Positions 27,307 through 35,870 of a stretch of DNA of 64,000 bases are shown here, piece after piece. Position 1 is the first letter of the stretch; every line of letters begins with the position of its first letter. This stretch comes from Sinorhizobium fredii USDA 257 (lineage in GTDB: Bacteria > Pseudomonadota > Alphaproteobacteria > Rhizobiales > Rhizobiaceae), in NCBI RefSeq assembly GCF_000265205.3, contig NC_018000.1:1984001-2048000 (forward strand), written 5' to 3'. The translations under genes were made by a program, and so were the position numbers. The notes beneath the pieces were generated by a model that was given only the letters and a program-made list of their open reading frames with translations, had not been told where the DNA came from and made no database searches.

Positions 27307-27886
27307 TCTTTCCCAGTTGATCTCGCATCTGCCGCCGACGAACAAGCCCCTGCGGATCGCTGCGAGACAGCTCCACTGGTTCAGAACGGCGTTCGAAGCG
27401 CATGCGAAATTGTGCGGTGAGCTCATGGGATGTCGCTTTCAGATCGACGAGCTGAAACTTGCGCGTGCCTTTGTCCGTTGCCTGAAAAACATAGAGCAAC
27501 AAAGGCCGGCTAAGAAAACCGAACGCCGCGAGTTCTTCGAATTTGCTCCGTCGCTGATGTTGAGCGAACTCATAGCCGAGATGCCCCTCGTTGCGACCAC
27601 GCCTCGACAGCAGGCCGCTCACGGATCTGCCGCCGAGTTTTGGCCCGAAGGCTATGTCGCCACGACGTTCTGCCTCACGGTATACGCAGCGACAATCGAT
27701 CAGGAATTCCACGCGGAGATCGAGATAGACCAGGTAATCGATGACCTGCGAAGTTGGTGGTCTTTCCGAGAGAACGCCAACGAGGATACAAGCTATGCGG
27801 CTGGTTTCCTCCAGAAGGTGCTTGGCAACAAGCCAAACTGGGCGATGCCGGCAAACTTCGCGGCCCGCCGCCGAAGTCCGCTGTGA
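27299..27886 (+). CDS. Hypothetical protein, translationally coupled
   Basis: 195 residues with no recognised family, starting at an ATG that overlaps the previous gene by eight bases and has GGGAGG about ten bases upstream. It looks soluble and helical. Trp/His-containing QLHWFRTAFEAH, an acidic segment EIEIDQVIDDL and a basic C-terminus ARRRSPL stand out. It is the last gene of the SorC-linked ABC operon. With the preceding unknown gene it forms a pair whose overlap suggests a two-subunit complex; this is inference from gene layout only. Confidence 0.68.
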   Translation: MFDLSQLISHLPPTNKPLRIAARQLHWFRTAFEAHAKLCGELMGCRFQIDELKLARAFVRCLKNIEQQRPAKKTERREFFEFAPSLMLSELIAEMPLVATTPRQQAAHGSAAEFWPEGYVATTFCLTVYAATIDQEFHAEIEIDQVIDDLRSWWSFRENANEDTSYAAGFLQKVLGNKPNWAMPANFAARRRSPL

Positions 27887-28153
27887 AGATTTGACGGCTG
27901 TTGCAGAGCAGATCGTTCTGTTCGCGTACTGTCCACTGGCCGGCGAAGTCAAATCCGATCTTCAACCAGGGCATTCGGAGCCTGCGATGGTCGCCCGACT
28001 GTATTGAATAATGATCGGAAGCTCCCGACGGAGATTCTTCCTGCAGCCGGCCAGCGCTCGTGGTAGCGATTGGCGCACAGCTGCCGCCGACGCTCCGTTT
28101 CAACGCCGACCCAACGAAGACGCATACATGCGACCGTCCTTCGTGCCTTCTAG

Positions 28154-29842
28154 CTATACCGTGGACATGCTGCGAGCGTGACACGTTTGCAGAGTGGCGT
28201 CGATTTCATACTGCTGGCGGGTGACATCCCACCCAAGGATTTCGGCGGCGATCTCCGCCGCCTCCGTGATTACCGCAACGGAAAGGCGGCCGGAGAGGGC
28301 GATGTCGGTGCGGCGGAACAGGAGGTCGGTGAGTCGGCCCACGCATTCGTTCCGGCAGATCCAGGCGAGCTCAACCCGGCCGTAGGCGGGCAGCGACCGC
28401 AGTGGACGGTCTCCGTTCGCTCCCACCGCCTCCGCCACCAGCCGGGCGCGGGTGCCGTAACGGCGCAGCAGGTCGGCCGCGGCCTCGCGCGAGCGTGTGC
28501 TTTGCGAGAGCGCGTCGACGAAGCCCCGGGCAGCATCCGCGTCGCCGGGATAGTCGCGTCCGCCGCCTATCGGCATTTCCCGTGTCGACGCACGACGTCT
28601 GCGGCCGAGAAGGCCGAGCACGAGGTCGGCGGCCTCCTCCGAAAAGCCGCGATAGGTGGTCCACTTGCCGCCGATCAATGAAATGAGCGGGGTGCGGCCG
28701 TCCGGCATCACGTCGCGCACGATCGTATGGTCGCGGCTGACGGCACCCGGGTCGAGGCCCTCGCTCCGCGGCAGCGGGCGGACGCCACAATAGGCCATGA
28801 TGATCTCCTCCGGCCGAATCTCGATGTTGGGGAAGACCGCGCGCGTCACCGACGAGAGATAGCGACGCTCCTCCGCGTCGCAGACGGAGCTGTCCGGATC
28901 GTCGACGGGAATGTCGGTAGAGCCGATGAGTACATTTCCCATGAAGGGATAAAGCAAGTTGACGCGGCCGTCGGCCGTGCCGAAATAGACCATCCGGCCG
29001 CTGAGCGCCCTGTGGAGCCTCTCATTGCGGACGATCAGGTGCGAGCCCTTGTTGCCGCCCATGTGCCGCGTCTCGATGCCGAGCGCCCGATTGACCGCGT
29101 CAATCCACGCGCCGCCGGCATTAACGACGACGTCGGCTGTAACCGTCGCCCTTTCGCCTGTGAGCGCGTCGGCGAGCACGACGCCGCCCCGGCCGTCACC
29201 CGAAGCGGCGACGTGGTTGAGCGCGACTGCCTGCGGGCTATCGCCCATGCCGTCGATGAGGAGTTCCAGGCCGAGCCGCTCGGCATGGGTGATGCGGCCC
29301 TCGTAATAGATGCCGGCGGCAACGATATCTTTGGTGAGTTCCGGCATCGCCACACGTATCGCGCGCTTCAGCCGCATTCGGTGGTTGGGCATGGTGCGGA
29401 AGTGCCGGCCGAACAGATCGTAGAGGAGCAGTCCGATTTCGGTGATAACCGCACCCCGGTCGTTGAGCTTCGCCTTCAAGCCGAAGAAGCGCTTGACCGA
29501 AGGCACGATGCCGCCGAACCAGGACCGGACGGGCAGCACCGTCTCGAGCGGCTTAACGTAATGCGGCGCGTTCTTCAGGAGCAGGTTGCGCTCCATCGCC
29601 GACTGGCGTACCAGGCGGACCTCCCCCGTCTCCAGATATTTTATCCCGCCGTGGATGAGTCGTGAGGGCGCCGCGCTCGCGCCGGAACAGAAGTCGCCCT
29701 TGTCGACCAGCAGGCAATCAACGCCTTGCGCCGAAAGGTCGCGGAACAGGCCGCAGCCGTTGATGCCGCCACCTATGATGACGATGGGATAATGCGCCTT
29801 CAGCGCGCCGAGGCGCCCTGCCATTGTCGCTCCGAACGTCAT
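28154..29842 (-). CDS. GlpD-like FAD-dependent sugar/glycerol-phosphate dehydrogenase
   Basis: 562 residues, the normal length for aerobic glycerol-3-phosphate dehydrogenase and the related erythritol-phosphate dehydrogenase EryB. Visible are the FAD motif VIIGGGINGCG, RLIHGGIKYLE, GRVNLLYPFMGNVLIGSTD and SLIGGKWTTYR. GlpD-type enzymes oxidise a polyol phosphate at the membrane and pass electrons to quinone. The gene overlaps the zinc dehydrogenase gene by ATGA. Linkage to an Rbs-type transporter and PfkB kinase rather than glpK or glp transporters argues for a polyol phosphate other than glycerol phosphate. GlpD itself cannot be excluded. Confidence 0.85.
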   Translation of the reverse strand: MTFGATMAGRLGALKAHYPIVIIGGGINGCGLFRDLSAQGVDCLLVDKGDFCSGASAAPSRLIHGGIKYLETGEVRLVRQSAMERNLLLKNAPHYVKPLETVLPVRSWFGGIVPSVKRFFGLKAKLNDRGAVITEIGLLLYDLFGRHFRTMPNHRMRLKRAIRVAMPELTKDIVAAGIYYEGRITHAERLGLELLIDGMGDSPQAVALNHVAASGDGRGGVVLADALTGERATVTADVVVNAGGAWIDAVNRALGIETRHMGGNKGSHLIVRNERLHRALSGRMVYFGTADGRVNLLYPFMGNVLIGSTDIPVDDPDSSVCDAEERRYLSSVTRAVFPNIEIRPEEIIMAYCGVRPLPRSEGLDPGAVSRDHTIVRDVMPDGRTPLISLIGGKWTTYRGFSEEAADLVLGLLGRRRRASTREMPIGGGRDYPGDADAARGFVDALSQSTRSREAAADLLRRYGTRARLVAEAVGANGDRPLRSLPAYGRVELAWICRNECVGRLTDLLFRRTDIALSGRLSVAVITEAAEIAAEILGWDVTRQQYEIDATLQTCHARSMSTV

Positions 29843-30876
29843 GCGTTGATGACAGCGACCTTCACGGCGCTGCCCCCCTCGGCTGTCTGAAGCGCAATGC
29901 CGATGTCCTTGAGCTCGAAGCGGTGGGTCAGCATCGAATCGACCTCGACGCGGCCGGAGGCAATCATGTCGAGCGACTTCTCAAACTGCAGGCGGTTCAG
30001 CCCGAAGGAGCCGGTGACGAGCAGCTCGTTGTAGTGGATGAGATTTACGTCCATCGTCGCCATTTCGGCGGAGGAGAAGCCGGCAAAGAGGCTCACACTG
30101 CCCCGGTGGCGCACGAGCGAGAGGGCGTCGTTAACCAGTTTCGCAACTCCGATCGCGACGATCAGCTTGTCGGCGCCGAGCCCGTTCGTGCTTGCGTGCA
30201 CGATCGCCCGCAGATCCTCGTTGACAGGATCGATCGCGATGTCGGCGCCGGCGGAGATCGCCGCCTCACGGCGCGATGCGCTCGGCTCGCTGACGATGAT
30301 CCGATGGGCGCCGGACAGGCGCGCGAGCTTGATGTGAAGCAGGCCGATCGGGCCGGAGCCGAGGACGACCACAGTGTCGCCCACGTCGATGCCGATCTTC
30401 TCTTGGCCGTTCAAAACGCAGGAGAGCGGCTCGACGAGGGCCGCCGTCTCCCAGCTCACGTTCTCGGGGATGTGGAAGACGTTGCGCGCCTGGATAGCGC
30501 GAGCTGGAATGCGGATGTACTCGGCAAACGCACCGTCGAGCTCGTAGCCGATCGCCGTCAGGTTCTGGCAGATGTTCTCGTAGCCGCGCTTGCAATAGTC
30601 GCAGTAGCCGCAGGGTATGGCCGGACAGACGGCGACCGCCGCGCCGCAGGAAAAGCCGCCGTTGCCGCCGGTGTCGACGATCTCGCCGGCGAATTCGTGG
30701 CCGATTATCGAGGGATACCGAATGCCGGCGGTTTTGCGGCCGCGGAAGATGCGGATGTCGGTGCCGCAGACTGTGGCCGCGCGCACGCGGATGAGAAGGT
30801 CGCCCGCCGCCAGCACAGGGTCGGGCACGATTTCGAACGATAGGTCATTCGGTGCTCTGAGCAAGCCAGCCTTCAT
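29839..30876 (-). CDS. Zinc-dependent sugar alcohol dehydrogenase (MDR family)
   Basis: About 345 residues. The catalytic zinc motif VCGTDIRIF and GHEFAGE, the structural zinc cysteines CGYCDYCKRGYENIC and the nucleotide motif LGSGPIGLLH are complete. The overall sequence resembles sorbitol/threonine-type dehydrogenases. ATG 30876 follows AAGGAG at a six-base distance; two upstream ATGs are less likely. It is the first gene of a two-gene minus-strand operon with the GlpD-like enzyme, divergent from the Rbs-type ABC genes. A polyol-to-ketose step on the imported substrate is the likely role. Confidence 0.88.
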   Translation of the reverse strand: MKAGLLRAPNDLSFEIVPDPVLAAGDLLIRVRAATVCGTDIRIFRGRKTAGIRYPSIIGHEFAGEIVDTGGNGGFSCGAAVAVCPAIPCGYCDYCKRGYENICQNLTAIGYELDGAFAEYIRIPARAIQARNVFHIPENVSWETAALVEPLSCVLNGQEKIGIDVGDTVVVLGSGPIGLLHIKLARLSGAHRIIVSEPSASRREAAISAGADIAIDPVNEDLRAIVHASTNGLGADKLIVAIGVAKLVNDALSLVRHRGSVSLFAGFSSAEMATMDVNLIHYNELLVTGSFGLNRLQFEKSLDMIASGRVEVDSMLTHRFELKDIGIALQTAEGGSAVKVAVINA

Positions 30877-31223
30877 CGGCATCTCCTTAACTGATGCACA
30901 CATGTACGTTGCTGTGAACAAATATGCAAGCCCACAATCGCTTAACCCGCTCTAAGCCGAAGCTTGCCCGACTTTCATCCACCCCACCGACGTGCTTTTT
31001 CAGTTCGATAACAGCCGCATATGCGCGATCGTCGCGCGATCTCCAAAAGTGGTTGACATCAACATAAAATATCGCACATTGTATTTTGTGCATTTATAAA
31101 TGTTCGACATTGACGAGAGGGCGGGCGAGGCGAAGGGCTTGCGGCCGCGCCCGCGGCGAAATCTCGGAGACCGCCGCCGGCGCGAGGCTGCCGCCCGACA
31201 TAGTTTTCAACTGGGAGGTAAAA
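30877..31223. other. Divergent regulatory region between dehydrogenase and Rbs-type operons
   Basis: A 347-base gap with no credible gene. It contains the shared promoter element (31046-31087) for the plus-strand operon. Beside the minus-strand gene lies CACACATGTAC (30897-30907), whose complement GTACATGTGTG recalls the TTGTACATTTGTG motif near 19281. It ends with the GGGAGG ribosome site (31213-31218) of the binding-protein gene. Confidence 0.45.
31046..31090 (+). promoter_or_regulatory. Promoter/operator element shared with the 21 kb operon
   Basis: AAAGTGGTTGACATC (31046-31060) and CACATTGTATTTT (31075-31087), continuing to GTG, match the element at 21024-21068 exactly in both blocks and in spacing. 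TTGACA at 31053 fits a -35 box. CACATTGTATTTTGTG has CACA/TGTG ends, as expected of an operator. Confidence 0.6.
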
Positions 31224-32171
31224 ATGAAACTGTCCAAACTTCTGACGACCGCAGGCATCATATCGATGGTGGCCGCTCTCAGCGCGACCGCCCAGAGTCA
31301 GCAGGACCTGATTAAGCCGATCGGCAAGGAGCTGACGGTCGTCTTCATACCCAAGGTCATCCATCCCTGGTACGAGGTCGTAGCAGAAGGCAGCAAGTTT
31401 GCCGCCGAGGAACTGGCAAAATCGGGCATTAAGGTCAACGTCATCTGGGACCAGCCGCCCCAGGCCGACGTCGCCGACCAGAACCAGCGCATCGAGACTA
31501 ATATCGGTCGCAAGCCGGACGGGCTCGCCGTCGCCTGCCTCGACCGCGCCACCAACGTGCAGCTTCTCACTGAGGCGCGCGAGGCTGGCATCAACGTCAT
31601 CACGTTCAACTCGTTCTGCGACGAGAAATTCCCCTTCGTCGGCCCGAAAAGCAGCTATCAGGACGGCCACGACCTCGGCGAGTTCCTGGCCACGCACCTG
31701 AACGGCAAAGGCAAGGTTGGCATCCTCTCTGGCAGCCTCACGGCCTCCGACCACGTCGAGCGCATCCAGGGTTTCAAGAAGGCGCTGGAAAGCTATCCGG
31801 ACATTACCATCGCGTTCGAGCAGCCAGACAACGACGTCCTGGAGGAAGCCGTCACGCTCACGGAGAACGCGCTGCAGGCGAATCCCGACATCGCCGGTAT
31901 CTTCGGCTCCAATGCCTCCAACCCGATTGGCGCTGCGCGGGCGGTCAAGAACGCGGGACTCGTCGGCAAGGTGGCGATCGTCGGCATGGACGATCTGCCT
32001 GAGGCGGTCGATTCGGTCTGCGACGGCACGATTACGGCGCTAAAGGCGCAGCGCCAATGGGACATGGGCTACTGGGCGGTGAAGTACCTCGTCGCCATGA
32101 ATGAGAACCATACGACACCCTTTTTCCACGACACCGGTTCGCGTTTCATCACCAAGGAAGACTGCAAATAA
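31224..32171 (+). CDS. Sugar ABC transporter substrate-binding protein (RbsB/XylF type)
   Basis: 315 residues. The Sec signal peptide is KLLTTAGIISMVAALSATAQS, followed by a periplasmic-binding-protein type 4 fold with FIPKVIHPWYEVVAEGSKFAAEEL, GILSGSLTASDHVERIQGF and AIVGMDDLPEAVDSV. Ribose, xylose, autoinducer-2 and polyol binders belong here. ATG 31224 follows GGGAGGTAAAA. It is the first gene of the Rbs-type operon and is followed by a stem-loop, as is common for highly expressed binding proteins. Confidence 0.92.
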   Translation: MKLSKLLTTAGIISMVAALSATAQSQQDLIKPIGKELTVVFIPKVIHPWYEVVAEGSKFAAEELAKSGIKVNVIWDQPPQADVADQNQRIETNIGRKPDGLAVACLDRATNVQLLTEAREAGINVITFNSFCDEKFPFVGPKSSYQDGHDLGEFLATHLNGKGKVGILSGSLTASDHVERIQGFKKALESYPDITIAFEQPDNDVLEEAVTLTENALQANPDIAGIFGSNASNPIGAARAVKNAGLVGKVAIVGMDDLPEAVDSVCDGTITALKAQRQWDMGYWAVKYLVAMNENHTTPFFHDTGSRFITKEDCK

Positions 32172-32183
32172 CCCTTAACAGGG

Positions 32184-32207
32184 CGGGGCGCGTAACGACG
32201 TGCCCCG
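32184..32207 (+). terminator. Intercistronic stem-loop after the RbsB-type gene
   Basis: CGGGGCGCG (32184-32192) and CGTGCCCCG (32199-32207) pair with one mismatch around TAACGA. There is no T-run. It lies between the binding-protein stop and the ATPase start, so it probably protects the upstream message or reduces read-through. Confidence 0.55.
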
Positions 32208-32224
32208 TTCCGGAGACGCCGGCC

Positions 32225-33718
32225 ATGACGCAATACATCTTCGAAGCCCGTGATATCGCCAAGTCCTACGGCGTTGTTCATGCCCTCAAGGGTGTCTCGA
32301 TTGGCATTCACGCAGGCGAGGTCCACGCGATCATCGGCGAGAACGGAGCGGGCAAGAGCACCCTCATGAGCATCTTCTGCGGCAGGATAAGGCCAACCTC
32401 CGGGACGCTCTACCGCACCGGCGAACAAGTCTCCTTCGCCCGCCCGCTCGACGCCCAGAAGGCCGGTATCGGCATAGCCCCGCAGGAAATCAACCTCGTG
32501 CAGGAGCTCACTGTCGCGGAGAACATCATGCTCGGCGCCTACGAGACTGCGGGGATCGCGATCGACTGGCGGAAGACGCGGCAGAAGGCGCTTCGCCACC
32601 TCCTCGAGATTGATGACTCAATCGACCCGCGCAGCAAGGCCTGCCGGCTGAGCAAGGCGCAGCAGCAGCTCGTGCAGCTCGCCCGCGCCGCCGCGAGACG
32701 GGCGCGCATTCTCATCCTCGACGAGCCGACGGCGGCCCTCACCTCGCACGAGACGGAAAAGCTCTTCAGCTACGTACGGCGCTTCCGCGCTGAGGGCGGC
32801 GCGGTCTTCTACATTTCCCACCGCCTCGGAGAGATCCTCGAACTTGCCGACCGCATCACGGTGCTGCGCGACGGCGCCTATGTCATCGAGCTCGATCCGA
32901 AGACCACCACCAAGGACGAAATGGTGCGCCAAATGGCGGGACGCGTCGTCGGGCGCGGCAATCCCGCCCCGCATATTGGCCTCGAGAAGCGCGACGTTGT
33001 GCTAAAGGTCGACAATCTCACCCGCCATGGCGAGTTCGAGAACGTCAGCTTCGAACTCCACCGCGGCGAGATCCTCGGCGTTTCCGGCCTCATCGGCGCG
33101 GGGCGCACGGAGGTCGCCAAGTGCATCTTCGGCCTCACCCAGGCCGACATCGGCACCGTCGAGCTGTTCGGCGAGCGCCTCGACGCGCGCAGGAGCCCGC
33201 TCGACTGCATCGCCAGGGGCCTCGTCTACCTGCCGGAGGAGCGCAAGCAGGAAGGCATTTTCCCGCTGCTCAGCATCGCGGAAAACATGACCCTGCCCTC
33301 ACTTGACCGCTTCAGCGGTCTGCTGCGCATGCGTAACGCTGACATGTTGCGCGAGGTCGACGGCTTCGTCGAGCGCCTACGCATCAAGCTCGGCGCGCCC
33401 GCCGACCCGATCACCAGCCTAAGCGGCGGCAACCAGCAGAAGGTGATCATCGGCCGCTGGCTGATGCGCAACGCCGGCGTCCTCATCATGGACGAACCCA
33501 CACGCGGCATCGACGTCGCCGCGAAATTCGAGATCCAGAACGAGCTGCGTCGCTTCACCGACCGGGAAGGGCTGTCGATCGTCTTCATCTCCTCGGAACT
33601 GGACGAAGTACTCGACGTTTCGGATCGCATCGTCGTGATGCACGAAGGCAAGGTGAAGGGAATCCCCACCGCCTCCGCGGCCACGCAGGAATCGCTTCTA
33701 CAGCTTGCCATGAGCTAG
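32225..33718 (+). CDS. Sugar ABC transporter ATP-binding protein, tandem ATPase (RbsA type)
   Basis: 497 residues made of two ATPase domains. The first has Walker A GENGAGKST, a degenerate signature LSKAQQQLVQLARAA and Walker B ILILDEPTAALTS. The second has the degenerate Walker A GLIGAGRTE, signature LSGGNQQKVIIGRWL and LIMDEPTRGIDV. This asymmetry is normal for RbsA/XylG/MglA. It powers the importer made with the preceding binding protein and the RbsC-type permease 19 bases downstream. Confidence 0.94.
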   Translation: MTQYIFEARDIAKSYGVVHALKGVSIGIHAGEVHAIIGENGAGKSTLMSIFCGRIRPTSGTLYRTGEQVSFARPLDAQKAGIGIAPQEINLVQELTVAENIMLGAYETAGIAIDWRKTRQKALRHLLEIDDSIDPRSKACRLSKAQQQLVQLARAAARRARILILDEPTAALTSHETEKLFSYVRRFRAEGGAVFYISHRLGEILELADRITVLRDGAYVIELDPKTTTKDEMVRQMAGRVVGRGNPAPHIGLEKRDVVLKVDNLTRHGEFENVSFELHRGEILGVSGLIGAGRTEVAKCIFGLTQADIGTVELFGERLDARRSPLDCIARGLVYLPEERKQEGIFPLLSIAENMTLPSLDRFSGLLRMRNADMLREVDGFVERLRIKLGAPADPITSLSGGNQQKVIIGRWLMRNAGVLIMDEPTRGIDVAAKFEIQNELRRFTDREGLSIVFISSELDEVLDVSDRIVVMHEGKVKGIPTASAATQESLLQLAMS

Positions 33719-33737
33719 GCATCGGAAGGGCCAAGAT

Positions 33738-34727
33738 ATGACACACGACATCACCGTTTCCTCTGCCCAGGTTCAGCCCAAGCGCGCCGGCCTCCTCACG
33801 CGGTTCTGGCAATGGGAGGCGAGCGGCATCCTAGTCGCACTGATCGCCTTGATGGTCGTCCTCTCGCTGGCGACCGACAACTTTCTTTCGACCTATAACA
33901 TGTCGGTCGTCGCACGGCAGGCGGCCTTCGTCGGTCTGGTCGCGCTCGGCCAGACGCTCGTGCTGCTCGTCGGCGGCATCGACCTTTCGGTGGGCGCGAC
34001 GGCGGGCCTTTCGGCAATCGTGGGCTCGCTGCTGCTGACCGTGTTCGGCGTGCATGCCTACATGGTCATTCCGCTGACCATGACCTTCGGCCTCTGCCTC
34101 GGCTTCATCAACGGATTCTTCGTGGCGGGGCTGCGCCTCAACCCCTTCATCGTCACGCTCGCCACCTGGGAAATCTTCGCGGGCCTCACCATGGTCATCA
34201 CTAAGGGCTATCCGATCCGGCCGCTCGGAGAGAACTTTGGCGTCTTCGGCAAGGGCGAGATCCTGTCCGTGCCGATCCCGGTCCTCATCTTCCTCCTTTC
34301 CGGCGGCGGTTTGATCTGGCTTTTGACGCAGACGCGCTTCGGCCGCAACATCTTCGCCGCAGGCGGCAATCGCGATGCGGCCGTCCTCGTCGGGATCCGC
34401 GTCAAGTTCGTGGAATTCGTCGTCTTCGGCCTTGCCGGCATGTTCGCCGCGCTCGCCGGCATCCTGTTCGCGAGCCGCATGGACGCGGGCCAGCCCTCGG
34501 TCGGTGAGGGGTGGCTGATGGGCGCGATCACCGCGGCGATCCTCGGTGGAACCAGCCTGCGCGGCGGCCAGGGCTCGATCGTCGGCACGATGCTCGGCGC
34601 AATGCTGCTCACCGTACTCGCCAACGGCACCGTTCTGCTCAACGTATCCGGCTTCTGGCAGCGCGTGATTGTCGGCGGCGTCGTGCTAATCGCCGTACTG
34701 GTCGATCTCTTCCGCCGCCGCAACTGA
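33738..34727 (+). CDS. Sugar ABC transporter permease (RbsC type)
   Basis: 329 residues with eight to ten membrane helices. Family motifs include ALGQTLVLLVGGIDLSVGA, GLRLNPFIVTLATWEIF, AAGGNRDAAVLVGI and AAILGGTSLRGGQGS. RbsC-type permeases work as homodimers with a tandem ATPase, matching the single permease gene here. The following SorC regulator gene starts 77 bases later on the same strand. Confidence 0.93.
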   Translation: MTHDITVSSAQVQPKRAGLLTRFWQWEASGILVALIALMVVLSLATDNFLSTYNMSVVARQAAFVGLVALGQTLVLLVGGIDLSVGATAGLSAIVGSLLLTVFGVHAYMVIPLTMTFGLCLGFINGFFVAGLRLNPFIVTLATWEIFAGLTMVITKGYPIRPLGENFGVFGKGEILSVPIPVLIFLLSGGGLIWLLTQTRFGRNIFAAGGNRDAAVLVGIRVKFVEFVVFGLAGMFAALAGILFASRMDAGQPSVGEGWLMGAITAAILGGTSLRGGQGSIVGTMLGAMLLTVLANGTVLLNVSGFWQRVIVGGVVLIAVLVDLFRRRN

Positions 34728-34804
34728 GCGCGATCACACTTGCAGCAATCGCCGGTTCCGTCCTTTATACGCAGCCTAGATCAAACTGACGAGAGAGTGC
34801 GAGA

Positions 34805-35740
34805 GTGTCTGACTTGAACGAGGATCTGCGGACCCGAGCCGCCTGGCTATACTACAAGGAGGGCCTGACACAGGATCAGGTCGCCCAGGAGCTCGGCATG
34901 ACGCGCACGCGCGTGCTGCGCATGCTGTCCGCCGCGCGTCTTGACGGCACGGTGCAGATCCGCGTCCTCTCCAAGCACAGCCATTGCGTCAAGCTGGAGC
35001 GGGAGCTGGAGCGCAAGTTCAAGGTCGAGCGCGCCATCATCGTGCCGATGCCGCAGAAGCCAGACATGGTGCCGGAGATCATCGGCACCGTGCTCGGTGA
35101 GTACCTGACCGACCTGCTCAGCGAGAACATGACGGTCGGCCTCGGCTGGGGAAAGACGCTGAGCTCCTGCTTGCCGTCGATCCCGCAGCAGCAGCATGCC
35201 GGCGTTTCGGTGGTGTCGCTGCTCGGCGGCCTCACCAAGGTGAGCTCCTTCAACCCCTCGGAATTCGCCTGGCGGCTCGGCGACCGGCTTTCAGCCGAAA
35301 GCTTCCTGATCGCCGCCCCCGTTTTCGCGCCGGACGAGCGGACGCGCGACGCGCTTCTCAACCATCCGGGTATCCGCGAGGTCTTCCGCCGTTCGGAGAA
35401 CCTGGACATCGCCATTGTCAGCGTGGGCGACCTCTCGCCTTCCTCCACCTTCGCAAGCTACGGCCTCCTCGAAAAGGAGGAGATGGTCTCGTTGCAACGG
35501 GCCGGTGCCATCGGTGACATTCTGTGCCGCTTCATCGATGTGGAGGGCCGTGTCATTGACCATGATGTCAACCGGCGCGTGGTCGCGGTCGACCCGCATT
35601 CCTTGCGCTCTGCGCGCAAGATCGTGTTGGCATCGGGCGGCTGGCACAAACTTGCGGTCTTCCGCGCTGCCATGAAACTTCTGTCCCCTCATGTGATCTT
35701 AACGGACGAGCAGGTCGGGGAGAGCTTGCTGGACAGCTGA
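34805..35740 (+). CDS. SorC/DeoR-type sugar-binding transcriptional regulator (EryD-like), second copy
   Basis: 311 residues, starting at GTG 34805. The helix-turn-helix region reads WLYYKEGLTQDQVAQELGMTRTRVLRML. The effector domain has GLGWGKTLSSCLPS, SLLGGL, FNPSEFAWRLGDR, DIAIVSVGDL and GAIGDILCRFID. It is paralogous to the regulator at 19791 but lies inside the operon, after the permease and before the PfkB kinase. It probably controls the promoter element at 31046 and possibly the one at 21024, with a phosphorylated sugar as effector. Confidence 0.9.
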   Translation: MSDLNEDLRTRAAWLYYKEGLTQDQVAQELGMTRTRVLRMLSAARLDGTVQIRVLSKHSHCVKLERELERKFKVERAIIVPMPQKPDMVPEIIGTVLGEYLTDLLSENMTVGLGWGKTLSSCLPSIPQQQHAGVSVVSLLGGLTKVSSFNPSEFAWRLGDRLSAESFLIAAPVFAPDERTRDALLNHPGIREVFRRSENLDIAIVSVGDLSPSSTFASYGLLEKEEMVSLQRAGAIGDILCRFIDVEGRVIDHDVNRRVVAVDPHSLRSARKIVLASGGWHKLAVFRAAMKLLSPHVILTDEQVGESLLDS

Positions 35741-35870
35741 GGCGATTCCGGGAGGAACGCGAGACATTGCATGTGACGGTGCGGCGGTCGAGTTGGGCCG
35801 GCGTGGCGGAGCCTTGTTGACATCTATCGGCGTCGTTCGCGCGAATGCGCCAGGTCGGGAGGACCACGGA

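Noticed and set aside
28727..29665. Long plus-strand frame opposite the GlpD-like gene
   Set aside because: Antisense shadow with no recognisable features. The GlpD frame has full-length family motifs.
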